A stretch of DNA of 64,000 bases from Gammaproteobacteria bacterium Milos-ODIII6 (GTDB lineage Bacteria; Pseudomonadota; Gammaproteobacteria; Chromatiales; Chromatiaceae): contig JAPTHR010000002.1 of assembly GCA_029228645.1 (NCBI GenBank), positions 248,001 to 312,000 on the forward strand. Direction: 5' to 3'. The notes below the pieces were generated by a model. The model was not told the origin of the DNA, searched no databases, and saw only the letters and a list, made by a program, of their open reading frames with translations. Below are positions 1-8,207 of this stretch, piece by piece. Every line of letters starts with the position of its first letter. Positions within the stretch are counted from its first letter, which is position 1. The position numbers were made by a program, and so were the translations under genes.

Positions 1-1
1 G

Positions 2-469
2 ATCATCACCGACGCCCTGCAATCGATGACCGCCATCAGCGAGGGCCTGCAACACACCGTCGATATGCTGCCCGACATGGTCGCAACGGTAAACACCGGC
101 TTCGACACCTGGCGTGATGCCGGCAGCCAGGTGGGCAGCGTGGTGTCCGAATCCGGCGAGGATATCCGCGCTGTCGCGGCGGATGCGCGCGTGGCCTCGG
201 CGCAACTCAAATTGTTATTGAAGGAGCTCACCGGGCTGACCCGCCGCGCCGACGATATCGTGGCCAATATCCAGGTGAGCGCCGACGAGTTGCCCGGGCT
301 GATCTCCGACAGCCATGCCCTGGTGCGCGGCGCCAACGAAATCACCGAACGCGTCAACCAGCACTGGCTGCTCGGTGGCGACCGCGCCGGCAGCCCGCCC
401 ACGCCCGTGTACCTCGGTCACCCGGCCCCGCCCCCGCCCAACCCGGCCCCGCCAGTCGACGAGCCCTGA
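2..469 (+). CDS. C-terminal part of an MlaD/MCE-like lipid-transport protein (5' end outside window)
   Basis: The reading frame is open from the first complete codon at base 2, so the gene starts upstream of the window. The visible 155 residues are a long amphipathic, coiled-coil-like stretch, followed by a 'NQHWLLGG' motif and a Pro-rich tail with PPPPNPAPP. A helical tail after the MCE domain, ending near an 'RHWLL'-type motif, is what I know from MlaD-family substrate-binding proteins of ABC lipid transporters. The MCE domain itself is not in the window, so the family call rests on the tail only and is an inference. Confidence 0.45.
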   Translation: MITDALQSMTAISEGLQHTVDMLPDMVATVNTGFDTWRDAGSQVGSVVSESGEDIRAVAADARVASAQLKLLLKELTGLTRRADDIVANIQVSADELPGLISDSHALVRGANEITERVNQHWLLGGDRAGSPPTPVYLGHPAPPPPNPAPPVDEP

Positions 470-596
470 ACAGACGCTCATCCCGAGCGATAGCACGCGA
501 GCGATCACGGGAATCCAAGGCAATGCCGGCGCGCCCCCGGCAAAGCGCTCTCTGCGCCCGATTCGCGCCCGAATTCCTCACGAAGCCGTCATGTTT

Positions 597-639
597 CGGT
601 AATCCGAGTGTAATATTTTGGTAATATTCGTGGGATAAT
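597..639 (+). promoter_or_regulatory. Putative PhoB-type box (11-bp phased repeats) and -10 element
   Basis: Three consecutive 11-bp units (597-607, 608-618, 619-629) each carry GTAAT at the same position (599, 610, 621). A GATAAT hexamer follows at 634-639. Pho boxes are 7-bp direct repeats with 4-bp spacers, giving the same 11-bp period and substituting for a -35 element. The next gene is a Na/phosphate cotransporter, which fits. The repeat is seen directly; PhoB binding is inferred, and the repeat differs from the enterobacterial CTGTCAT core. Confidence 0.4.
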
Positions 640-771
640 CGCGCCGAACAGCACTTTTGCGCGTGTCATCGGGTCGCAACGCCCGCTGCATCGCCCTGGC
701 GTTCACGAAGCAACGCTCAAGCGGCGAGCCCCTGTTCGGTTCGGCTTTCCCGCGCTTCCGGAATTTTTTCT

Positions 772-2574
772 GTGATAAGAAAGATCGTCCTCCCATCGAT
801 CCTGCTGGTACTGGCGTACGGCTTCTGGGTCAGCCCCAACTTCAAGGAAATATCAGCCGGCGTGGCCATATTTCTCTTCGGCATGCTCTCGCTCGAGGAA
901 GGGTTCAAGGCGTTCACCGGCGGTGTGCTGGAGAGACTGCTGCAAAAAACCACCCGCGGCCTGTGGCGATCCCTGAGTTTTGGCGTCGTCAGCACCACCC
1001 TCATGCAGTCGAGCTCACTGGTGTCGGTGATCACGATTTCCTTCCTGAGCGCGGGACTGATCGGCCTGGCGGCCGGGATAGGGATCATTTTCGGCGCCAA
1101 CCTGGGGACCACGACCGGTGCCTGGCTGATCGCCGGATTCGGCCTCAAGGTCAAGATCTCCGCCTATGCCATGCCGATGCTCGCGTTTGGCATCGTCCTG
1201 ATTTTCCAGAAGTCGAAAAGCCTCAAGGGCGTCGGCTACATCCTGGCCGGCCTCGGGTTCCTGTTCCTCGGCATCCATCACATGAAGGAAGGTTTCGAGG
1301 CCTTCCGCGAAACCATCGACCTGACCGCGTTTGCCGTCAGCGGCTACCCTGGCATATTCCTTTTCACCTTACTCGGCGTGGCGGCGACCGTGATCATGCA
1401 ATCCAGTCATGCCACCCTGGTGCTGATCATCACCGCGCTCGCGGCGCAGCAGATAACCTACGACAACGCGCTGGCGCTCGCGATCGGGGCCAACGTCGGC
1501 ACCACCATCACCGCCATCCTCGGCGCAATGAGCTCGAATGTGCAGGGCAAACGCCTGGCGGCGGCGCACCTGATCTTCAACGTCGCGACCGGGGCCATCG
1601 CGATCGCCTTCATCCACCAGATCGGATTGGGCGTGGACACGATCAGCGCCTGGCTCGGCATCGCCGCGGACGATTACACCCTCAAACTGGCGGTGTTCCA
1701 CAGCGTCTTCAACACCATCGGCATCGTGGTGATGATCCCCTTCATCAATGCGCTGGTCGATTTTCTGATCAGGGTGATGCCGGAAAAGGCCGTGGCGGTT
1801 ACCGTTCCGAAGTACTTGAACGACTCCGCTATCGAGTTGCCCGACACGGCGATCGAGGCAGTCCGCAAGGAAACCATGCGCCTGTACGAGAACGCCTTCC
1901 CCATCATTGCGCACGGCCTGAGCCTGCACCGCAGGGACATCACGTCCGAGGCGAACCTGGCCGAGGTCGCGGAAAAAACCCGAAAGGCGATCCCGATCGA
2001 TCTCGAAGGGGAATACGAGAACAACGTGAAAACGCTCTACGGGGAGATCGTCAACTTCATCAGCCGCGCCCAAGTGTCCATCAACGAATCCCACAGTGAC
2101 GAGCTGTACGCCCTTCGCACGGCGGGGCGCGAAATCGTCGAGGCGGTCAAAGACACCAAGCACCTCAACAGCAACCTGGTTCGCTTTATCGGCTCCCCGA
2201 ACGCCGATATCCGGGCCGAGTACAACAAGATACGGGTCCAACTGGGCGAGGTCCTGCGTCGACTCGAAGAGGCGCGTGCCGACCGGGAAGACCCGACCGC
2301 GCTGCTCTCCTTCGACACCCTCAAAGTCGACCTGGAAGAAGGGGACACCACCCGCAATGGGCGATTGGAAAAATTGATCCGCACCGGACGGATCACGCCT
2401 GCGATGGCAACCTCGTTGATGAACGATGCCGGTTACGCGTACGATGTCGCCAACAACCTGATCAAAGTTGGAGAGGCGCTCTTCGCCAGCACCGATGCCG
2501 CCATGCAGATCGCTGGTCAGGACGTCGCTTTGAGCGATGAAGAAATAGAGGAGGTGCGCTCCTCGCTTCAGTAA
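772..2574 (+). CDS. Na+/phosphate cotransporter family protein (NptA-like) with C-terminal PhoU-like domain
   Basis: This 600-residue inner-membrane protein probably imports or exports inorganic phosphate with sodium. It has the two inverted repeats of the Na/Pi cotransporter family, each with a Gln-Ser-Ser motif (MQSSS around residue 79 and MQSSH around residue 210) set in hydrophobic helices. About 200 soluble residues follow (roughly 345-560) with the helical look of a PhoU domain. The frame opens with a GTG at 772, giving an N-terminal membrane helix. No good Shine-Dalgarno sequence is visible, so the start is only probable. A small lysine-rich ORF follows 32 bases downstream, and repeats resembling a Pho box lie about 140 bases upstream. 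Confidence 0.88.
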   Translation: MIRKIVLPSILLVLAYGFWVSPNFKEISAGVAIFLFGMLSLEEGFKAFTGGVLERLLQKTTRGLWRSLSFGVVSTTLMQSSSLVSVITISFLSAGLIGLAAGIGIIFGANLGTTTGAWLIAGFGLKVKISAYAMPMLAFGIVLIFQKSKSLKGVGYILAGLGFLFLGIHHMKEGFEAFRETIDLTAFAVSGYPGIFLFTLLGVAATVIMQSSHATLVLIITALAAQQITYDNALALAIGANVGTTITAILGAMSSNVQGKRLAAAHLIFNVATGAIAIAFIHQIGLGVDTISAWLGIAADDYTLKLAVFHSVFNTIGIVVMIPFINALVDFLIRVMPEKAVAVTVPKYLNDSAIELPDTAIEAVRKETMRLYENAFPIIAHGLSLHRRDITSEANLAEVAEKTRKAIPIDLEGEYENNVKTLYGEIVNFISRAQVSINESHSDELYALRTAGREIVEAVKDTKHLNSNLVRFIGSPNADIRAEYNKIRVQLGEVLRRLEEARADREDPTALLSFDTLKVDLEEGDTTRNGRLEKLIRTGRITPAMATSLMNDAGYAYDVANNLIKVGEALFASTDAAMQIAGQDVALSDEEIEEVRSSLQ

Positions 2575-2606
2575 GCAGAGCCGAAAAATCCGGAGAATCC
2601 AGCAAG

Positions 2607-2849
2607 ATGAAGACGCCGAAACTGATCAGGAAGGCTGAGGAACTCCTGAGCGCCAAGAAATCGAAGCAGCGCAAGGAGAGGGACTGCCTCAAGGAAATCT
2701 TGCAGAAACTGAAGGCGCGCAAGCGCAAGCTCAAGGACAAACTGAAATCCGAGAGCAACCGCGAGCAGCGGGAGCAGATCCGGAAGGACCTTGCGATCAT
2801 CCAGGCGCAGCGCAAAAAAGGGCTGAAGACACTCAAAGACCTCAAATAG
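2607..2849 (+). CDS. Small, highly charged coiled-coil protein of unknown function
   Basis: 80 residues, almost entirely Lys/Arg/Glu/Gln/Leu, with a heptad-like pattern that predicts one long helix or coiled coil. There is no signal peptide or membrane segment. GGAG lies 8-12 bases before the ATG. The gene follows the Na/Pi cotransporter by 32 bases on the same strand, so they are probably co-transcribed. I do not recognise a family. A role linked to the transporter is inferred from position only. Confidence 0.6.
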   Translation: MKTPKLIRKAEELLSAKKSKQRKERDCLKEILQKLKARKRKLKDKLKSESNREQREQIRKDLAIIQAQRKKGLKTLKDLK

Positions 2850-3016
2850 CCGCTCCCTCCACGACCCAACTGGCGCGCTTCCCGCCTCTGGAAGCGGCCA
2901 ATCCCGCCTCTATCCCCCCCTCCCTTAGGTTTCACTAGCGCCGATTTCCCCTGCGGTGGCGCCCCCGCATCGCTACAGACGACCTGGATCAGAAACCACG
3001 CCGATATTCCTTCGCC

Positions 3017-3916
3017 ACATCACGCGCAGGAGTAGTCTTTATCTGGCTGATGATGGCAACACTGCTGGCCGGGGCTTTGTGGCTCAATGCCGCCACGGCC
3101 ATGGGTGCGCCCGTGTCCACGACCCACTCCATCGTCGGTGGCGTATTGGGAGCAGGTATCGCCGCGGGTGGTCTGGGTATCGCAAATTGGGCCAAGATGG
3201 GGCAGATCGCCGCCAGCTGGGTGATCTCGCAGGTGCTGGGCGGGATTATCGCCGCCGCGTTCCTCTACCTGATCAAACGCACCATCACCTACAAGGGCCA
3301 GAACATGGCGGAATCGGCCCGCAAAATGGTGCCCATTCTTATCTCGATCATGGCCTGGGCGTTTGGCACCTACCTGGTGATGAAGGGCCTCAAGAAGCTC
3401 TGGAAAACCGACATCCAGACAGCGCTGGCGATCGGCGCGGTGATCGTACTCGTCGTCTATTTTGTGGTGCGCCCCTGGGTGGCACACGCGTCCAAGTTCA
3501 TCTCCAACGACAAGGCCGGCGTCAACAAGCTCTTCGTCGGGCCCTTCCCTTGATCTTCGCCGCCGCGCTGCTGAGCTTCGCACACGGCGCCAACGACGTC
3601 GCCAACGCGAATGGTGGAAGAGGTCAAGGCACACCATCCCGGCGAGGATGAAGCGGTCGTGGAAAAGTTCCTGAATGATTTCAAACTGGCATCCATCGAA
3701 GAAAAGGCCCAGATGCTGAAGGAACTCAAGGCGCACTCGGCTGCGGCCGAGCTGAGCAAGAAGGAACGCAAGGGCCTGCAGAAGGTCTACCGGCATGAAC
3801 TGGTGAAGCGGTCACACCTGTACAAGATCGCCGCCGCGTGGGTGATCACGGTACCGGTGTCCGGCCTCCTGGCTGCATTCATCTACTACGCCATTCGCGG
3901 CATGATGCTTCCCTAG
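3017..3916 (+). pseudogene. Decayed Pit-family inorganic phosphate transporter
   Basis: Three pieces of one Pit-type phosphate permease are readable in order. Bases 3020-3553 encode membrane helices with the family motif 'APVSTTHSIVGG'. A frameshift near 3545-3553 then moves the frame so that 'LLSFAHGANDVANA' (the second GANDVANA signature) is read from about 3550 to 3611. After that the frame returns and gives the cytoplasmic linker 'KAHHPGEDEAV' and the last helix to the stop at 3916. The N-terminal part with the first GANDVANA motif is missing, and roughly 100 residues between GANDVANA and the linker are deleted. At least three lesions make it non-functional. An inverted-repeat element abuts its stop codon. 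Confidence 0.8.
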
Positions 3917-4150
3917 CAGTCTGTCGGACTTATCCGTTTGCAGCGACTAATCCGCCAGGAGCGGATTGACCAGCTTTGCTGGCCCCGAAGGGGTGAAGGG
4001 CAGGATGCCCGGCATAAAATTCGCGGGAGCGAATCAAATGAGATTATCGGACGAGGAGAATAGTGGACCTATTTGACGAGTTCGATAAGGTCAGTTGATC
4101 GCTATCCGCGGATTTGCAGCCAAACAGCGTTAAGTCCGACAGACTGCTAG
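3913..4150. mobile_element. 238-bp MITE-like element with perfect 20-bp terminal inverted repeats
   Basis: The left end (3913-3932) reads ctagcagtctgtcggactta, and bases 4131-4150 are its exact reverse complement. Imperfect pairing continues inwards for about 20 bases. The outermost CTAG is itself palindromic, so it could be a 4-bp target duplication rather than part of the repeat. The element is too short for a transposase, so it is probably a non-autonomous derivative of an insertion sequence. The parent family cannot be named from this sequence. It accounts for most of the 3917-4367 gap, and I see nothing else in the remainder. Confidence 0.75.
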
Positions 4151-4367
4151 ACCGTTCCAAAGCCGGAAAAATGGGAGGGGCGTGCTGCGCGGGCAGACAC
4201 GCCCCTTGCCACGTTTGGCGGCTCCATTGAACCGGCAAGCTGTGCAGCGGCTATCTGCAACAGGCGCGCCGCCCTCCCCCACTGATCGACAAGGCTGTTC
4301 ATTTCCATGCTGCGGGTTCGTCTATATTGTGACCAAATGAATCGTCCAGCCGTCTACCTGATCAACC

Positions 4368-5273
4368 ATGAGCAGCCCTCGCACCCCACCCGCTGATGCC
4401 TCCCCGCCTCCGGCGTTGCCGGAGATCAAGGTGAACCTGATCGACAACCCCGGGCTGTGGCTCGACCAGGTGACAGGCGAGTTCATCCTGACGCTCAAGA
4501 CATTCCTGCCCAACCTGCTCGGTGGCATCGCGCTGCTGCTGCTCGGCTGGCTGGCCGCGCTGCTGGTGCGCTGGTTGATCCTGCGCTTCGGCAAGGGGCT
4601 CGACGCCGTCCTCGCAGTGATCCATCGTTGGCTGGGGCAGGAGACATCGCAGCCACGCTGGTCGGTATCCAACCTGGTAGCCAACGCCGCCTTCTGGCTG
4701 GTCCTGGCCTACGCGGTCAGCGCGGCGGCCGAACAAATGGGACTGCAGACCTTCTCCGCCTGGATTCGCGGATTGCTGGCTTACCTGCCGGACCTGCTGA
4801 TCAGCCTGTTCATCCTGTTCCTTGGCTACCTGCTCGCGGGCGGCGTGCGCAACCTCATCCTGATGATCTCCGAGACGAACGGCTTCGAACATGGCCTCGT
4901 CCTCGGGCAGCTCTCCGCCGGCCTGGTCATGGCCTTCATGCTGGTGTTGAGCCTGTCGCAGCTCGGCCTCGACATCACCTTGTTCGAGAACATCATTGCG
5001 CTGGCTGCGGCTGCGCTGTTCGCCAGCGCCGCGCTGGCCTTCGGCCTTGGCGCGGCGGATGCAGTGCGCAACGTCATGGCCTCGCACTATGTGCGCAAGG
5101 CTTTCCACTCCGGCCAGCGGGTGCGTATCGGCGAGCTGCAGGGCGAGATCCTCGAACTCACCCAGATCTCGGTACTGGTTGGCACCGAAGAAGGCCAGGC
5201 CTGGATCCCGGCGCGCCAGTTTCTCGAGCATATCGCGGTAATCCAGGAAGAAGAGGAGAGCGGGAATGCTTGA
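4368..5273 (+). CDS. MscS-like small-conductance mechanosensitive channel family protein
   Basis: A 301-residue membrane protein. After a Pro-rich cytoplasmic start there are hydrophobic helices at about 45-70, 105-125, 137-160, 175-195 and 205-230. The Gly/Ala-rich segment around 'AAAALFASAALAFGLGAADAVRN' matches the pore-lining helix type of MscS and the 'conserved TM helix' family. A short beta-like stretch (about 250-290) resembles the start of the MscS middle domain, but the large C-terminal cage is missing. Its last 8 bases overlap the next ORF, and the cluster continues into two magnesium-transport genes, suggesting ionic or osmotic homeostasis. Confidence 0.72.
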   Translation: MSSPRTPPADASPPPALPEIKVNLIDNPGLWLDQVTGEFILTLKTFLPNLLGGIALLLLGWLAALLVRWLILRFGKGLDAVLAVIHRWLGQETSQPRWSVSNLVANAAFWLVLAYAVSAAAEQMGLQTFSAWIRGLLAYLPDLLISLFILFLGYLLAGGVRNLILMISETNGFEHGLVLGQLSAGLVMAFMLVLSLSQLGLDITLFENIIALAAAALFASAALAFGLGAADAVRNVMASHYVRKAFHSGQRVRIGELQGEILELTQISVLVGTEEGQAWIPARQFLEHIAVIQEEEESGNA

Positions 5274-6105
5274 TGCCGTGACCCGGGGTTACCTCGCACT
5301 GCACCCGGCATCGGCCGCTCAAACTCTGGCCCGCCTGGAAAAACGGGATGCCGCAGACGCTTTCAATGCAATGCCCCGGCCTTTGGCCGCACAGGTGCTC
5401 GAATACATGGCGCCGGCTTCCGCAGCCGTTTGCCTGGGCGTGCTGCCCGCAGCGGTGGCGGGAGAGATCCTCAGCCACACCGCGCTCCCGGCTGCGGTCG
5501 CCCTGCTGCGCATGCTCGATGCGAAGCACGCCCAGGCGATCCTGCAACAGCTGCCGCGCGCCAAGGCGGCGCGTCTGAAACTGCGCCTGCGATTTTCCGA
5601 ATGGGTTATCGGCACCTTCGTCGAGGACGACATCCTGACCCTTTCGCCCAATCACCGCGTGGGTGATGCGCTGCGCCTGTTTCGCGCCAGCGGCAAGGCC
5701 GGCAGATTGCACACCATACCGGTGGTCGATGCGGAACGGCGACTGCTCGGCATCGTCGATCTCGGTGACCTGCTCAGCAACCCGGACCGTCGCACTCTGC
5801 AGCAGGTGATGCAGCCGGTCGAGCACGTGCTCAACGCCCGCGCGCCACTGCAAACCGTGGTCGATCATCCGGCCTGGACGATCCACAGCAGCCTGCCGGT
5901 GATCAACCGCAACGGCATCTTCCAGGGCATGCTGCATCGCTCGCGCGTGCTGCGTGAAGAGGAGGCACACCGGATGAGCGAAATAGTGGAGCGCAACGAA
6001 TGGCTGACCACCCGCACCGCGCTCGCCGATATCTTCTGGCTGGCGGTCGGAGCGCTGTTCAGTGGACCACCCAAGACGGACGAGCGCGACGCCAGGGAGA
6101 ACTGA
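5266..6105 (+). CDS. Soluble MgtE-N plus paired CBS domain protein
   Basis: 279 residues containing what looks like the cytosolic half of a MgtE magnesium channel. A helical MgtE N-domain covers about 15-115, with the usual 'LLRMLDAKHAQAILQQLP' style repeats. Paired CBS domains cover about 120-245 ('IPVVDAERRLLGIVDLGDLL' and 'LPVINRNG'). The membrane part is absent; only one short hydrophobic patch lies at the C-terminus. The start overlaps the channel gene by 8 bases, and the stop directly abuts the ATG of the full-length MgtE, so it is translationally coupled at both ends. It may act as a regulatory partner, but this is an inference. Confidence 0.75.
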   Translation: MLDAVTRGYLALHPASAAQTLARLEKRDAADAFNAMPRPLAAQVLEYMAPASAAVCLGVLPAAVAGEILSHTALPAAVALLRMLDAKHAQAILQQLPRAKAARLKLRLRFSEWVIGTFVEDDILTLSPNHRVGDALRLFRASGKAGRLHTIPVVDAERRLLGIVDLGDLLSNPDRRTLQQVMQPVEHVLNARAPLQTVVDHPAWTIHSSLPVINRNGIFQGMLHRSRVLREEEAHRMSEIVERNEWLTTRTALADIFWLAVGALFSGPPKTDERDAREN

Positions 6106-7413
6106 ATGAGAAGAGGCCTCGATAATGCGGTCTACGCGCTGCAGGAGGAGTTCCTCGCCAAGCACCCGGAGGATGCCGTTCCCCTGCTGGAGAGGCAGAC
6201 GCCGGCCGAGGTGGCAAAGATACTGGCGCGCTACCCGGCCGCTGAAACGATTTCGGTCTGGGAGCGACTCTCTCCCGACATCGGCATTCGCGCGCTCGAA
6301 GTCCTGGAAGACGCCCAGGCCACGGACGTGCTGCGCCATCTGGATCCCACCCGGTCCGCGGCGCTGCTCGTGATGCGTGAAGAGGAGGCCCGCTCGCACT
6401 TTCTTTCCATGCTGCCGGAGGCGGAGGCTGACGAACTCCGGTCCATCCTCGCCTACCCCCCTGACAGCGCCGGATCGCTGATGGACCCGCGTGTGATCCT
6501 GCTGCGCGGCGAGACCACGGTGCGCGACGCGCTGGCACGCATCCGAGCGCTGCGCCGGCGCGGTATGCGTCGCCTGTTCGTGGTGGACCGCAACAACCAC
6601 CTGGAAGGGCAGGTGGACATCCAGGACATTGCCACCGCGAACGCCAGCACGCGCCTCGAAGAAATCCAGCGGCCGGTGCGCGCCGTGGTGAATGCGGTTG
6701 CGCCGCGCGAGGAGGTGGTGGAGACCATAGAAAGCTTCAAGCTGACCGACCTCCCGGTGGTCGATGCGGACGGACGCCTGATCGGCGTGGTGCGCTACCA
6801 GAACCTGATGGCCGCTGCGGAAGACGAGGCCCGGGTGGCCATGCAGACCATGGTGGGCGTGAGTCGCGATGAGCGCGCCCTGTCGAGTGTCTCGTTCGCG
6901 GTGCGCAAGCGGCTCCCCTGGCTGCAGATCAACCTGCTGACCGCCTTCCTGGCGGCCGCGGTGGTGGGGCTGTTCGAGAGCACGATCGCAAAGTACACCG
7001 CGCTCGCCGTGCTGCTGCCGGTGGTTGCGGGCCAATCCGGTAATACCGGCGCGCAGGCGCTCGCCGTCACCATGCGCGGTCTGGCGCTGCGCGAGGTGCG
7101 TGTGCGCCAATGGCCGCGTGTGGTCATCAAGGAGGCCTCGACCGCCTTCTGGAACGGCCTCGCAGTGGCCGCCACCACCGCGCTCGGGGTGTGGGTGTGG
7201 AGCGCCTCGGTCGGCCTGGCCGGGATCATCGGCGTTTCCATGATCCTGTCGATGGTGATCGCCGGGGTTTCAGGGGCCGCGATACCCCTCATTCTGACCG
7301 CCGCGCGCCAGGACCCCGCGCAGTCTTCCTCCATCGTCCTGACCACGGTCACGGACGTGGCCGGCTTCTTCAGCTTTCTCGGGATTGCGACCGCGTTCGC
7401 GAACCTGCTGTAG
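6106..7413 (+). CDS. mgtE: MgtE-family magnesium transporter
   Basis: 435 residues with the standard MgtE layout: helical N-domain (about 10-120), two CBS domains (about 125-250), a linker helix and five membrane helices (about 270-435). Signature segments are visible: 'LPVVAGQSGNTGAQALAV' in the second membrane helix and 'SSIVLTTVTDVAGFF' in the last, where the conserved Asp lines the ion path. MgtE is a Mg2+-gated Mg2+ (and Co2+) channel of the inner membrane. The ATG follows the preceding stop with no gap. No Mg-sensing leader RNA is apparent upstream of the operon. Confidence 0.9.
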   Translation: MRRGLDNAVYALQEEFLAKHPEDAVPLLERQTPAEVAKILARYPAAETISVWERLSPDIGIRALEVLEDAQATDVLRHLDPTRSAALLVMREEEARSHFLSMLPEAEADELRSILAYPPDSAGSLMDPRVILLRGETTVRDALARIRALRRRGMRRLFVVDRNNHLEGQVDIQDIATANASTRLEEIQRPVRAVVNAVAPREEVVETIESFKLTDLPVVDADGRLIGVVRYQNLMAAAEDEARVAMQTMVGVSRDERALSSVSFAVRKRLPWLQINLLTAFLAAAVVGLFESTIAKYTALAVLLPVVAGQSGNTGAQALAVTMRGLALREVRVRQWPRVVIKEASTAFWNGLAVAATTALGVWVWSASVGLAGIIGVSMILSMVIAGVSGAAIPLILTAARQDPAQSSSIVLTTVTDVAGFFSFLGIATAFANLL

Positions 7414-7419
7414 CTGGCA

Positions 7420-7770
7420 TCAATGCTCGTCGCGGTCGCGCTTCGCGGGCCGCTCCGAATCCACCAGGTCGTACCGGTCGGCCACATACGCCGGCCCCTT
7501 CATCAGGACCACCACGGTGCAACCGATCGCGACCGTGAACACGGCCGTCCAGGCCGTCACGACCGTGGCGATCGCGGCGATGCCGATACCAGTCAGGTAT
7601 TTCTGTGGCGAATCCCCGCCAAAGGTCTCCGGATAGAGCCAGGCGACCAGGTAGCAGGCAAGTGGAATGAGCGTGCTCGCGAGCAGCACCACGGGAAGCT
7701 TGCGCAGGATCCGCCATTCCAGCCCCGCTGGGCTCGGTCTGGAGTTTGGCAATTTCTGCAGCCATTGCAT
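7420..7770 (-). CDS. Small two-helix membrane protein, unknown function
   Basis: 116 residues with two hydrophobic helices (about 27-45 and 65-95) and a charged C-terminus rich in Arg and Asp. I chose the ATG at 7770 because GGAGGTCC lies immediately upstream; the longer frame has no such signal. It is convergent with mgtE, with stops 6 bases apart. I recognise no family. Confidence 0.6.
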   Translation of the reverse strand: MQWLQKLPNSRPSPAGLEWRILRKLPVVLLASTLIPLACYLVAWLYPETFGGDSPQKYLTGIGIAAIATVVTAWTAVFTVAIGCTVVVLMKGPAYVADRYDLVDSERPAKRDRDEH

Positions 7771-7811
7771 GGGGACCTCCGGCGGGTATCGGCTCTTTCT
7801 GGGAATCGAGC

Positions 7812-7970
7812 ATGACGCAAACCGCACCAAACGCAAGCGCTCCCGGCCTCGACGACATGAACAATGCCTGCCTGCGTGCGGGGTTTGATCTGCTCGCCGC
7901 GGTGGGGCTCAAAGGCCCGCGAGGTGCTAGCCCGCATCGCTCACCGGTCGAACCGAGGCATCGGCAATAA
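7812..7970 (+). pseudogene. Short ORF apparently truncated by an inserted repeat element
   Basis: 52 codons from an ATG at 7812. The first 38 codons have the G/C third-position bias of real genes here ('NNACLRAGFDLLAAVGLKG'). The frame then runs into the left inverted repeat of the element at 7926-8175 and stops 44 bases inside it. The simplest reading is a gene whose 3' part was cut off by the insertion. The parent protein is not recognisable and the Shine-Dalgarno is weak. Confidence 0.3.
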
Positions 7971-8175
7971 GGTTGATTTTTCAGAGTGTTACCAAACTTC
8001 ACGTACCCAGCTTGAATTAACACTCTGTTCTATGTGGTTTTTGCAACGATCTGGCCGGCGCATCTTGAACGATCCCTCTCAATCCATAGCGGGCTATGCT
8101 TCTTCGAACGATCGTTCAACCTGCTTGCCCACATCGCCCCAAAATTCCACATCCCGGTGAGCGATGCGGGCTAGC
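7926..8175. mobile_element. 250-bp MITE-like element with perfect 22-bp terminal inverted repeats
   Basis: Bases 7926-7947 (beginning gctagcccgcatcgctcacc) are the exact reverse complement of 8154-8175. The interior is AT-richer than the surroundings and has no credible gene. The repeat sequence differs from those of the elements at 3913 and 26977, so it is a separate family. It lies between a truncated ORF and the dioxygenase gene and may supply part of the latter's upstream region. Confidence 0.75.
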
Positions 8176-8207
8176 CTGAGAGTCAGGAAAACATAGGATC
8201 CGCAGAT

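Noticed and set aside
657-2099. 480-residue frame overlapping the Na/Pi cotransporter
   Set aside because: Arg/His/Pro-rich out-of-frame translation of the cotransporter gene, which has clear family motifs.
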